Part shown: positions 42,629 to 49,175 of the stretch, piece by piece | How positions within the stretch are numbered: the first letter of the stretch is position 1 | Layout of the letters: each line of letters starts with the position of its first letter | From: Singulisphaera sp. GP187 | GTDB lineage: Bacteria; Planctomycetota; GCA-002687715 | Length of the DNA: 49,175 nt | Direction of reading: 5' to 3' | NCBI GenBank assembly: GCA_945907755.1 | Contig: CAMDTN010000017.1 | Span: 1-49,175 of the forward strand | Position numbers and translations under genes: made by a program | The notes under the pieces: model-generated | The model's database searches: none | What the model was told of the DNA's origin: nothing | What the model saw: the letters and a program-made list of their open reading frames with translations, nothing else

Positions 42629-43516
42629 ATGACATTTTCCACTCGCCGGAATTTCCTCGCCGTGACGGCCAGCACCGCCGCGGCGCTTTCGTTGACTGAC
42701 TTGGTGCGCGGCAAGACGCCGATAACTGGAGCCCCGCGCCCTTCGTTCAAAACGCGCTTCGCCGTGAATGTGGAAATGTGGTGGGGCGGCGTGCCCTTCA
42801 TGGAGCGCGTGCGCAACACCCATGCCGCCGGTTTCCCTGCCATCGAATTCTGGCCGCACCAAGGGAAACCGCTGGACGAACTGGCGGCGTATTGCTCCGA
42901 GACCGGTTTGGAAGTTGCGCAGTTCACTGCGTGGGGTTTCTCGCCAGGGCTCAACGACGCAGCAAATCACGACCAGTTCGTGCGCGCCACTGAAGAAGCG
43001 CTGCAAGTGGCGACGAAGCTGCGCTGTCGCAAGATGACCGTTGTGGCAGGCAACGATCGCAAAGGTGTGTCGCAACGAGAAATGCACGACCAAGTGATTG
43101 CTGGGTTGAAGCGCGCTGCGCCGCTGGCGGAAGCTGCCAAAGTCATGCTGATCTTGGAGCCGATGAACATTCGCAAGGACCACAAAGGGCATTGCCTCTA
43201 CGGCAGCACCGACGCGCTGCGCATCTGCCGCGAAGTGAATTCGCCCATGGTGAAGATCAACTGGGATCTTTACCACATGCAAATCAGTGAAGGCGATTTG
43301 TGCCGACGCCTTGGTGAAGGCTTCGATCAATTGGGCTATGCGCAGGTGGCGGACAACCCTGGACGCAACGAGCCCGGCACTGGCGAAGTGCATTACGCGC
43401 GGGTGCTGCGCGCGCTGCATGAATTGGGCTACCACGACTATGTCGGTCTGGAGTGTTCGCCATTAGACGGCGAAGACAAAGCCATTGAGCGCTTGCGCAT
43501 CGTGGACACCTGGTAG
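42629..43516 (+). CDS. Tat-exported xylose-isomerase-like TIM-barrel protein (hydroxypyruvate isomerase-like)
   Basis: 295 residues. Twin-arginine signal STRRNFLAVTASTAAALSLT. TIM barrel of the AP-endonuclease-2/hydroxypyruvate isomerase family: FPAIEFWPHQGKPLDELAAY, MTVVAGNDRKG, LILEPMN, NWDLYHMQISEGDL, and the hallmark AQVADNPGRNEPGTGEV followed by YVGLECSPL. Metal ligands Glu/Asp/His/Glu appear intact. Export of such proteins is frequent in planctomycetes; the substrate (a sugar or keto acid) is not predictable. Good RBS is not obvious. The following membrane-protein gene starts eight bases later. Confidence 0.85.
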   Translation: MTFSTRRNFLAVTASTAAALSLTDLVRGKTPITGAPRPSFKTRFAVNVEMWWGGVPFMERVRNTHAAGFPAIEFWPHQGKPLDELAAYCSETGLEVAQFTAWGFSPGLNDAANHDQFVRATEEALQVATKLRCRKMTVVAGNDRKGVSQREMHDQVIAGLKRAAPLAEAAKVMLILEPMNIRKDHKGHCLYGSTDALRICREVNSPMVKINWDLYHMQISEGDLCRRLGEGFDQLGYAQVADNPGRNEPGTGEVHYARVLRALHELGYHDYVGLECSPLDGEDKAIERLRIVDTW

Positions 43517-43524
43517 TTCGCGAC

Positions 43525-44976
43525 ATGACGCCGCAGCGCGCCGTGATTCTCGTTGGAGTTGCACTCACGCTGTCGCTTTGGATCGGTGCTTGGCATGGTG
43601 CACTCAGCAGCGATTTCGGCAGCGGTTTCTTCGGTGCTAATGGTGCTGGCTACAGCGGACGCATCGCATCCAATCTCGCGACGCATCCTTTGTCGCTGAC
43701 GCGCACCGGCGCACCTTGGTTTGTGTTGCGCGCACAGGAACCGCTTGTGCTTCAGTACAGCAACCATCCACCCGGATACATGCTGGTTCAGGGGTTTCTC
43801 TACGGCGTCTGTGGCATTGAACCACTGGTTCTGAAGCTGTTCGCGCTGTTGCTGCACGCTGGCACAGCACTCGTGCTGCTGTTGTTTTTTCTGCCGGACC
43901 GCCCTGCTGCGGCTGCGGTGGCAGGCATTTTCGGAGCAACCTTGCCAGTAGCGGCGCACTACGGCTTCATGTGTTCGGCCTTCGGCCCATGCACGCTGCT
44001 GCTGGCTGCAACGCTGCTGTTGTGGCGGCGCCATGGGCGCGTGGGCGACGCCGCGTCGCTGCGCTGGTTGTGCTTGCTTGCTGGCTTCAATGCGTGGTTG
44101 GATTGGAACGGGCTCGCGATGTTGCCATGCCTCGTCGTAGCGGCGCTTTTGCAGCGGCGGCGCGCGCTGGCCACGGCGTTGGGCATCACACTTGCGGCCA
44201 GCCTTGGGATGTTGTTGGTGCACTGCTCGTATGTGCTCGGCGGTCCCAGTGCGCTGCTGCATGAAATGCAGCGACTGGCAGGAGCCACGGGTGACGGCCT
44301 GCGTTGTGGCGATGCTGCGTGGTGGCTCGCGATGGCCGGCCACCTGCAATCGCAGTTCGGAGCGATTGCATTAGTGCTCGCGCTTGGTGGTTGGCTGCTG
44401 GCTCCGCGAGAACTGCGTTCCTTCGCGCTGCTGTCCGCTGCACCGGGGCTGCTGTTGATCTTCGCACTGCAACATCACGCAGCAGTTCATGACTACTGGG
44501 TGCAGCCGCTGTTGCCCGCAGTGGTCTGGGGAGCAGCGCTCGCGTGCGAGCGCGCGCTGTGTCACGCCAACAAGTTGGTGGCAGTGGCTGCAGCAGCAAC
44601 AGTGGCCTTCGTCGCCGTCGTCGGCCTGATGGCGGCCTCGTCATCACTGGCGGCATCCCTCGCACCTGACGGCGCGCGACAGATTGCGCAAGCAGTCGAT
44701 TCGCTGGCCACGCCTGACGACACAGTGCTCTTGCCGCTCGCCAACTTGGAGAATGTCGGCGGCTACACCACGCGCCAAGTGATGGTGGGCGTCGACAGCG
44801 TGGCCGAGGTAGACGCCATCACTGCATCGATTCGTGCCAGACGACCGCTCGGACGCGTGCTTCTGTTGCTGCCCACGCCTTGGAAAGACCCTGCATTTGC
44901 GATGGCCATGGAAGTGCGCGCCCCTTCGAAGCGCATCGGTAGCGCGCGCCTGCATGTGCTGCTCGCGCCGCAGTGA
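43525..44976 (+). CDS. multi-pass glycosyltransferase-like membrane protein (GT-C type)
   Basis: 483 residues with about ten hydrophobic helices. A first helix (AVILVGVALTLSLWIGAW) is followed by a loop with an acidic residue (SSDFGSGF), then YSNHPPGYMLVQGFLYGVCG, the HPPG motif typical of ArnT/PMT-like GT-C proteins. The C-terminal soluble part (about 385-483) has SLATPDDTVLLPLANLENVG. Such proteins transfer sugars from lipid carriers at the outer face of the membrane. Exact donor and acceptor unknown. It is co-directional with the TIM-barrel gene eight bases upstream. Confidence 0.75.
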   Translation: MTPQRAVILVGVALTLSLWIGAWHGALSSDFGSGFFGANGAGYSGRIASNLATHPLSLTRTGAPWFVLRAQEPLVLQYSNHPPGYMLVQGFLYGVCGIEPLVLKLFALLLHAGTALVLLLFFLPDRPAAAAVAGIFGATLPVAAHYGFMCSAFGPCTLLLAATLLLWRRHGRVGDAASLRWLCLLAGFNAWLDWNGLAMLPCLVVAALLQRRRALATALGITLAASLGMLLVHCSYVLGGPSALLHEMQRLAGATGDGLRCGDAAWWLAMAGHLQSQFGAIALVLALGGWLLAPRELRSFALLSAAPGLLLIFALQHHAAVHDYWVQPLLPAVVWGAALACERALCHANKLVAVAAAATVAFVAVVGLMAASSSLAASLAPDGARQIAQAVDSLATPDDTVLLPLANLENVGGYTTRQVMVGVDSVAEVDAITASIRARRPLGRVLLLLPTPWKDPAFAMAMEVRAPSKRIGSARLHVLLAPQ

Positions 44977-45016
44977 TTCCCCGCCGCTCCGCAGCCGATC
45001 CCGAGTCTTATTGGAT

Positions 45017-45029
45017 TAGTGCGCATTCA
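45017..45029 (+). repeat. TAGTGCGCATTCA dispersed repeat, copy 2
   Basis: Identical 13 bases to copy 1, preceded 14 bases upstream by GAGTCTTAT, inside a CCGCAGC/GCTGCGG inverted repeat (44989-44995 and 45033-45039) between convergent genes. A shorter TTAGTGCGCA copy lies at 49078. Confidence 0.45.
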
Positions 45030-45058
45030 GTCGCTGCGGCTGCTTTCCACCGCCAGCG

Positions 45059-46321
45059 CTACTGCAACTCTTTCACTGCGAGGTTGCGAAATTCCACAGC
45101 GTCGCCGTGCCCGCCAAAGCCAATGTGACCGCTGCTGCGTTCCAAACCCGGATGGGGTGTGTCGTGCAGCGGTTTGGTCACTTCTGCATCAAGGATGACG
45201 GTGCCGTTCAGTTCCACCGTGAGATGGCGGCCCTTTAGCGTAATGCACTCGTGGTTCCACGAACCCGTAGGCCGCAGATAGCCTCGTGCAGCAGGCACGA
45301 TGCCGTAGGCAGAACCATGCATCTGCCAAGCTTGCAGACCGGCGTACTTCGAATGGCCGTCGTCTAACACTTGAACTTCACAGAAGCCGTCATAGGCGCC
45401 GTCACCTTTGCCTGGATAGCGCAGCAGAATGCCATTGTTGCCGCCAGGCGGCAGGCGGAAATCGAAACGAAAACTGAAATCGGCGTAGCTCTGTGTGGTC
45501 CACAGATTGCCGCCGCTGCCCTGCTTGCAACGCAAAACGCCACCTTCAGCGCCGTACCCCTGCTTGTCACCAGAGAATGCGGAGTGCGTGGCGTCCACAG
45601 CAATGACTGCCCAACCATCGCCCTCTTGAGCCCTCAAGGCGGCGTCCGCTTCAGCGTGGTCTAACGCGCGCACGGCAAGGTTGCGGAAGCGGATTTCGCC
45701 GCCGTGAGTTTGCAATTGCAGCGGCCCGCGCGGCGGCAATGGAAGCGACGGTTCGAAGTAGTTCTCCATAGGCACGGCGTCCACCGTCAAGTGCTCATTC
45801 AACCAAACCCAAGTACGCGCACCCACTTGGCGGATCTTCATGCTGTTCCATTCGCCGAATGCTTGGTCTGCCTTCACCAGCGGATCGCGTGGGTGGCGCT
45901 TGTTGTTCCATAAACCAGCGCTGCCTTTGTCGGCACCAAGGTTCCATTTGCCACCAGCTTCTGTGGTGTCCCAAATCTGCACTTGCGGATTCGCGCGCAA
46001 GTAGATGCCGCTGTCCGCCAGCGCCACTGTGCGGTACTCAAGCTGATACTCAGCATCTGCGAAATCGTTGTTGCTGGTGAGGTATGCGCCGTGGCCGTCG
46101 TTGATCAGCTCAGCGCCGCTCGCGCTCCAATGCGCTCGCACTTCAGCGTCGAATTCGGCTTGTTTGGCTGCGCGCGTTGGTTCGTCCCACGCAGCCTCCA
46201 ATTTCGGATCGAGGTGCGGGCGCCCGCGCCAAGCAGTGACACCATGGCCAGCAGGCAAGGGCACGGTAGAGCACGCCGCGACAAGAATGAGCACTAATGC
46301 CAGCGCAAGTTTCAATTTCAT
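45059..46321 (-). CDS. double-DUF1080 (3-keto-disaccharide hydrolase-like) lipoprotein
   Basis: 420 residues. Lipoprotein signal MKLKLALALVLILVAACSTV with lipobox VAAC. Two tandem DUF1080 concanavalin-like domains: about 30-225 (YLTSNNDFADAEYQLEYRTV, GIYLRANPQVQIWDTTEAGG, EWNSMKIRQVGARTWVWLNE) and about 235-418 (LWTTQSYADFSFRFDFRLPP, GNNGILLRYPGKGDGAYDGF, EVQVLDDGHSKYAGLQA). The domain is abundant in planctomycetes and Bacteroidota and is linked to sugar hydrolysis of 3-keto glycosides. Anchored to the envelope. ATG 46321 follows AAGGAA. Divergent from the BtuF-like gene. Confidence 0.87.
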   Translation of the reverse strand: MKLKLALALVLILVAACSTVPLPAGHGVTAWRGRPHLDPKLEAAWDEPTRAAKQAEFDAEVRAHWSASGAELINDGHGAYLTSNNDFADAEYQLEYRTVALADSGIYLRANPQVQIWDTTEAGGKWNLGADKGSAGLWNNKRHPRDPLVKADQAFGEWNSMKIRQVGARTWVWLNEHLTVDAVPMENYFEPSLPLPPRGPLQLQTHGGEIRFRNLAVRALDHAEADAALRAQEGDGWAVIAVDATHSAFSGDKQGYGAEGGVLRCKQGSGGNLWTTQSYADFSFRFDFRLPPGGNNGILLRYPGKGDGAYDGFCEVQVLDDGHSKYAGLQAWQMHGSAYGIVPAARGYLRPTGSWNHECITLKGRHLTVELNGTVILDAEVTKPLHDTPHPGLERSSGHIGFGGHGDAVEFRNLAVKELQ

Positions 46322-46389
46322 CGCGAGGGTTCCTTTTGCGCAGCGCGCGAGCGCGACCTTATCCGATGGCGTTGCTATCGTCGCGGCCC

Positions 46390-47328
46390 ATGCGCCGCCA
46401 CTTGCTGCTGATTTGTGCCTTGTTGGCGCTTTCTTCGGGTTGCAGTGATGCTGCGCCACGACCTTCGGTGCCAACGCCGCGAGTGTGGCATGCTGCTGTC
46501 GCCGACTTGCCCTTGCCGCAGTTGCGCGCTCCGTTGCCGGCACTGGGTCCGAATGCGCCGCAGCGCATCGTCAGCCTTGTGCCCAGTGTCACTGAACTCG
46601 TTTGTGTGCTGGGGTTGCAGGACCGTCTGGTTGGCCGCTCGCGCTGGTGCGATTCCCCTGCTTCGGTGCGAGACCTGCCCGACCTCGGCGGATTGCAAGA
46701 TTTTCAAGCAGAACGCATCGCCGATTTGCGTCCAGATCTCGTTTTGCTGTTCGACACCTTGCCCGGGCTGCAAGAGACTCTCAGCAAGCAGTTCCATCTG
46801 CGCTGCGTGGCGCCGGCCACTGAACGCGAAGACGATGTGTTCGCGGGCCTTCACACTGCAGCGCTGGCGCTGGATGCGGCTGCGCGCGGCGAATCGCTGG
46901 CGGCGGATTTGAAAGAGCAGTTATTGCGCCTGCAACAGGCCCATGCCGCTGGGCCTCATCCGACCGTATTGGTGGTGCTGGACCGCAGCCCGCCATTTGC
47001 CGCATGCCCGGGCTCGTTCGTCGACTTGCTCATCCGCACTGCGGGAGGGGTCAACGTCGTGCGCACACCGCCGCAAGAGCGCCCTTGGTGCGCACTCTCC
47101 GTGGAGACCATCCTCGACCTCGCCCCAGAAGTGATCGTTGACCTATCCGTCGGCGACGGCGCCGATGCCGCGATCAAGGCTGGAGCAGAATTCTGGGCGG
47201 CGCTGCCAATGTTGCCGGCTGTGCGCAACGGCCGGGTGCATCTCCTGCAAGCGCCGGCTCTTGCGCGCCCTGGGCCGCGAATTGCCGAAGCCGCCAAACT
47301 GCTCGCGCAAGTCATCCACGCACGCTGA
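46390..47328 (+). CDS. BtuF-like ABC transporter substrate-binding lipoprotein
   Basis: 312 residues. Signal MRRHLLLICALLALSSGC with lipobox Cys. BtuF/FepB fold: QRIVSLVPSVTELVCVLGLQ, DRLVGRSRWCDSP, LPDLGGLQDFQAERIADLRP, DLVLLFDTLP, then a helical backbone and VVLDRSPPFAACPGSFVDLL, LIRTAGGVNVV and PEVIVDLSVGD. Such proteins capture cobalamin, haem or siderophores; the opening resembles BtuF. No permease or ATPase gene is adjacent, so it is an orphan binding protein here. Confidence 0.85.
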   Translation: MRRHLLLICALLALSSGCSDAAPRPSVPTPRVWHAAVADLPLPQLRAPLPALGPNAPQRIVSLVPSVTELVCVLGLQDRLVGRSRWCDSPASVRDLPDLGGLQDFQAERIADLRPDLVLLFDTLPGLQETLSKQFHLRCVAPATEREDDVFAGLHTAALALDAAARGESLAADLKEQLLRLQQAHAAGPHPTVLVVLDRSPPFAACPGSFVDLLIRTAGGVNVVRTPPQERPWCALSVETILDLAPEVIVDLSVGDGADAAIKAGAEFWAALPMLPAVRNGRVHLLQAPALARPGPRIAEAAKLLAQVIHAR

Positions 47329-47390
47329 AGCGCAAGAAATCTGCTTGGGGGGAGCGCAACACTGCGGGCTTCCGCGGGTTAGAGCATTGC

Positions 47391-48998
47391 ATGCGCAACT
47401 CCTCCACCTTCGCGTTTGGTTGCTTCGCCTTGGCACTGTTTTCATTAGCAAGCCGCGGCCAGGCCCCCGCGCCAGGCCTGCGGCTGTACTGCCAGAACAG
47501 TTCGCTTGTCACACAACTCGTGGATGTGAATGGCACGGCGATCCACACTTGGACCAGCGCCTATAACCCCGGGCTAGGCCTGCGCATGCTCAGCGATGGC
47601 AAGTTGCTGCGCAGCGCGCGCATTGTTGGTGGTCCGGCCATCGGTGGCCTCGGCGGCGCGGTGCAGCGCTTTGCGCTGAACGGCACGCTGGAGTGGGAAT
47701 TTCATTACCACAACACGCTCCACTGGAGTCATCACGATGTCGAGCCACTACCGAATGGCAATGTGCTCATCATCGCATGGGATAACTGGACGGTGGCGGA
47801 GGCGACCGCCTTTGGCCGCACGGCGTCGCTCATCACTGGCACTGTGGTGCGCACCGATCACATCATTGAAGTGCAGCCCACGGGACCAACAACAGGCACC
47901 ATCGTTTGGGAATGGCACGTGAAGGACCATCTCATCCAGGATGCGAATGCAAGTGCGGGCAACTTTGGCGTCGTTGCGCAGCATCCAGAATTGGTGGACA
48001 TCAACTTCCCTGCAATCGCGAGCCAAGCCGCAGACATCAACCATGCGAATGGGCTCTACTACGATGCGCAGCACGACTGGATCATCATTAGCTCGCACAA
48101 TCAAAACGAGATTTGGATCATTGATCACAGCACCACCACGGCGCAAGCGGCGGGACACACTGGCGGCCAACGCGGGCGCGGTGGCGATTTGCTTTACCGC
48201 TGGGGCAATCCGCAGGCCTATGACGCGGGCACTGCTGCGAATCAAATGCTCTACGGCCAGCACAATCCACGGCGGATTCCGACGGGCTACCCCGGCGCTG
48301 GCAACGTGACGGTGTTCAACAACAACTACCCCGGTGGATCGCGCGCATGGGAGATCAGTTTGCCCATGGACAGCTCCGGCAATTTTGCATTAGTGCCCGG
48401 CAACGCCTACGGGCCTGCGGCACCTGTGTGGTCGTACTCCGCAGCAGGGTTCACCTCCGCAAACATTTCCGGATGTCAACGCCTGCCTAATGGCAACACA
48501 ATGATTTGCAGCGGTGCGCAGGGGCGCATCTTCGAAGTCACTCCCGCGGGAACGTTGGCGTGGAATCACCAACCCGGTGGCACGATTTTTCATGCGCAGT
48601 ATGTCGACCGCGCACTTTGGTCATCTTCACCTACGCTCACATTGTCCGGCGGCGGCGTGGTGGATTTCAATCTGCTCACGGGAACTAACCACGCGAACGA
48701 AATGTACATCGTGCTCGCGTCGACCAGCGGAACCAGCCCCGGCTTTTCCCTAGGTGGTTCTGTACTGCCGCTGAACATGGATGACTTGATGCTTTTCACA
48801 CTGAACAGCGCCAACTCTGCAATGCTCGTGAACACCTTTGGAGTGCTGAACGCTCAGGGCGAAGCGCAAGCGAGCCTCGTACTGCCACCACTCGCAGGGT
48901 TGCCCGCAGCTTTGCAACTCCACTTCGCCGCAGCGCTTTTCAACGCCAGTACCATCACCGCTACCAGCATCGCCGTTCCGCTCACAATCCTTCCCTAA
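47391..48998 (+). CDS. secreted arylsulfotransferase-like propeller protein with C-terminal beta module
   Basis: 535 residues. Signal peptide MRNSSTFAFGCFALALFSLA, ending before RGQAPAPG. The body (about 30-410) is an ASST-like six-bladed propeller: GTAIHTWTSAYNPGLGLRML, HHDVEPLPNGNVLIIAWDNW, DINHANGLYYDAQHDWIIIS, GQHNPRRIP and GCQRLPNGNTMICSGAQGRI. The last 120 residues form a separate module (NEMYIVLASTSGTSPGF through LHFAAALFNASTITATSIAV) seen in secreted planctomycete proteins, perhaps a sorting or surface-attachment domain. Enzymatic activity is unproven. The 177 bases after it hold only a TTAGTGCGCA element (49078). Confidence 0.75.
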   Translation: MRNSSTFAFGCFALALFSLASRGQAPAPGLRLYCQNSSLVTQLVDVNGTAIHTWTSAYNPGLGLRMLSDGKLLRSARIVGGPAIGGLGGAVQRFALNGTLEWEFHYHNTLHWSHHDVEPLPNGNVLIIAWDNWTVAEATAFGRTASLITGTVVRTDHIIEVQPTGPTTGTIVWEWHVKDHLIQDANASAGNFGVVAQHPELVDINFPAIASQAADINHANGLYYDAQHDWIIISSHNQNEIWIIDHSTTTAQAAGHTGGQRGRGGDLLYRWGNPQAYDAGTAANQMLYGQHNPRRIPTGYPGAGNVTVFNNNYPGGSRAWEISLPMDSSGNFALVPGNAYGPAAPVWSYSAAGFTSANISGCQRLPNGNTMICSGAQGRIFEVTPAGTLAWNHQPGGTIFHAQYVDRALWSSSPTLTLSGGGVVDFNLLTGTNHANEMYIVLASTSGTSPGFSLGGSVLPLNMDDLMLFTLNSANSAMLVNTFGVLNAQGEAQASLVLPPLAGLPAALQLHFAAALFNASTITATSIAVPLTILP

Positions 48999-49077
48999 AC
49001 CACTATCTACCTGCCCACGCCCTCCTCCGCACCCTTCTGCATCCGCGCAAACCTCCTGCCCCTCCCCAAAACCACGA

Positions 49078-49087
49078 TTAGTGCGCA
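49078..49087 (+). repeat. TTAGTGCGCA element, partial copy 3
   Basis: Shares TTAGTGCGCA with copy 2 at 45016 and diverges afterwards (ATCG). The surrounding 48999-49175 shows no gene. Confidence 0.3.
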
Positions 49088-49175
49088 ATCGAAATTGCCG
49101 TTTTCCTTCACCCTGTTCTCGGCAGTTCGTGGACTCCGATCAGCCCGTGCCGGCGCCACCCCTCCGTCAGCATCC

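Noticed and set aside
1-49175. CRISPR arrays, insertion sequences, prophage or rRNA
   Set aside because: No regularly spaced direct repeats, transposase, integrase, phage structural genes or rRNA signatures were seen.

Overview
The window is GC-rich chromosomal DNA with densely packed genes. It most likely comes from a planctomycete-like bacterium (inference). Supporting signs are an FHA-domain protein family with membrane anchors, a WhiG/FliA-type sigma factor, secreted proteins with lineage-style C-terminal beta domains, DUF1080 and xylose-isomerase-like TIM-barrel proteins, a fragment of Alternative Complex III subunit ActF, and the McsA-McsB-ClpC system. No prophage, integron, insertion sequence or CRISPR array is visible.

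Left part (1-11827). A minus-strand unit runs whiG - vanZ-like - small zinc-finger protein - purB and leaves the window inside purB. Its leader carries a sigma70-type promoter, a GEMM (cyclic-di-GMP class I) riboswitch and mutually exclusive terminator/antiterminator hairpins. Upstream lie a very large FHA-TM-CAP protein and a DUF5658 membrane protein. On the plus strand follow a degenerate receiver-GGDEF protein, an OmpH/Skp-like protein, a short lipoprotein secretin and a GspK-like minor pseudopilin.

Middle part (11814-24185). A minus-strand housekeeping cluster (rsmD, tRNA-binding OB-fold protein, recN, manA, pseudouridine-synthase-like protein) is divergent from pdxJ, an M20 peptidase and an FHA-TM-vWA protein. 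At about 21052-21057 two gene fragments abut with nothing between them: the 3' part of actF (minus) and the 3' part of a histidine kinase (plus). This is a genuine rearrangement or an assembly chimera. The kinase fragment overlaps a complete NtrC-type sigma54 activator, which is coupled to an unknown 177-aa protein; nnrD closes this part.

Centre right (24186-33717). Two tRNA-Ser genes (TGA, GCT), a PEGA lipoprotein, mcsA-mcsB-clpC (protein arginine phosphorylation and unfolding), a YdjY-domain protein and an Ala-rich membrane protein end at a terminator. After it comes an isolated two-gene cassette of unknown function with repeats in its leader, then a lipoprotein MsrB.

Right part (33784-48998). 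A seven-gene overlapping operon couples lutABC (L-lactate oxidation) to an SDR, an FAH-family hydrolase, an enolase-superfamily dehydratase and a lactonase. These are the signature steps of the non-phosphorylated L-fucose/L-rhamnose route, which ends in pyruvate plus L-lactate, so LutABC would consume the lactate made in the same operon. Next come a secreted beta-rich protein, NADP-type isocitrate dehydrogenase, a Tat-exported TIM-barrel protein, a multi-pass glycosyltransferase-like protein, a double-DUF1080 lipoprotein, a BtuF-like binding protein and a secreted arylsulfotransferase-like propeller protein. The final 177 bases hold no gene I can support.
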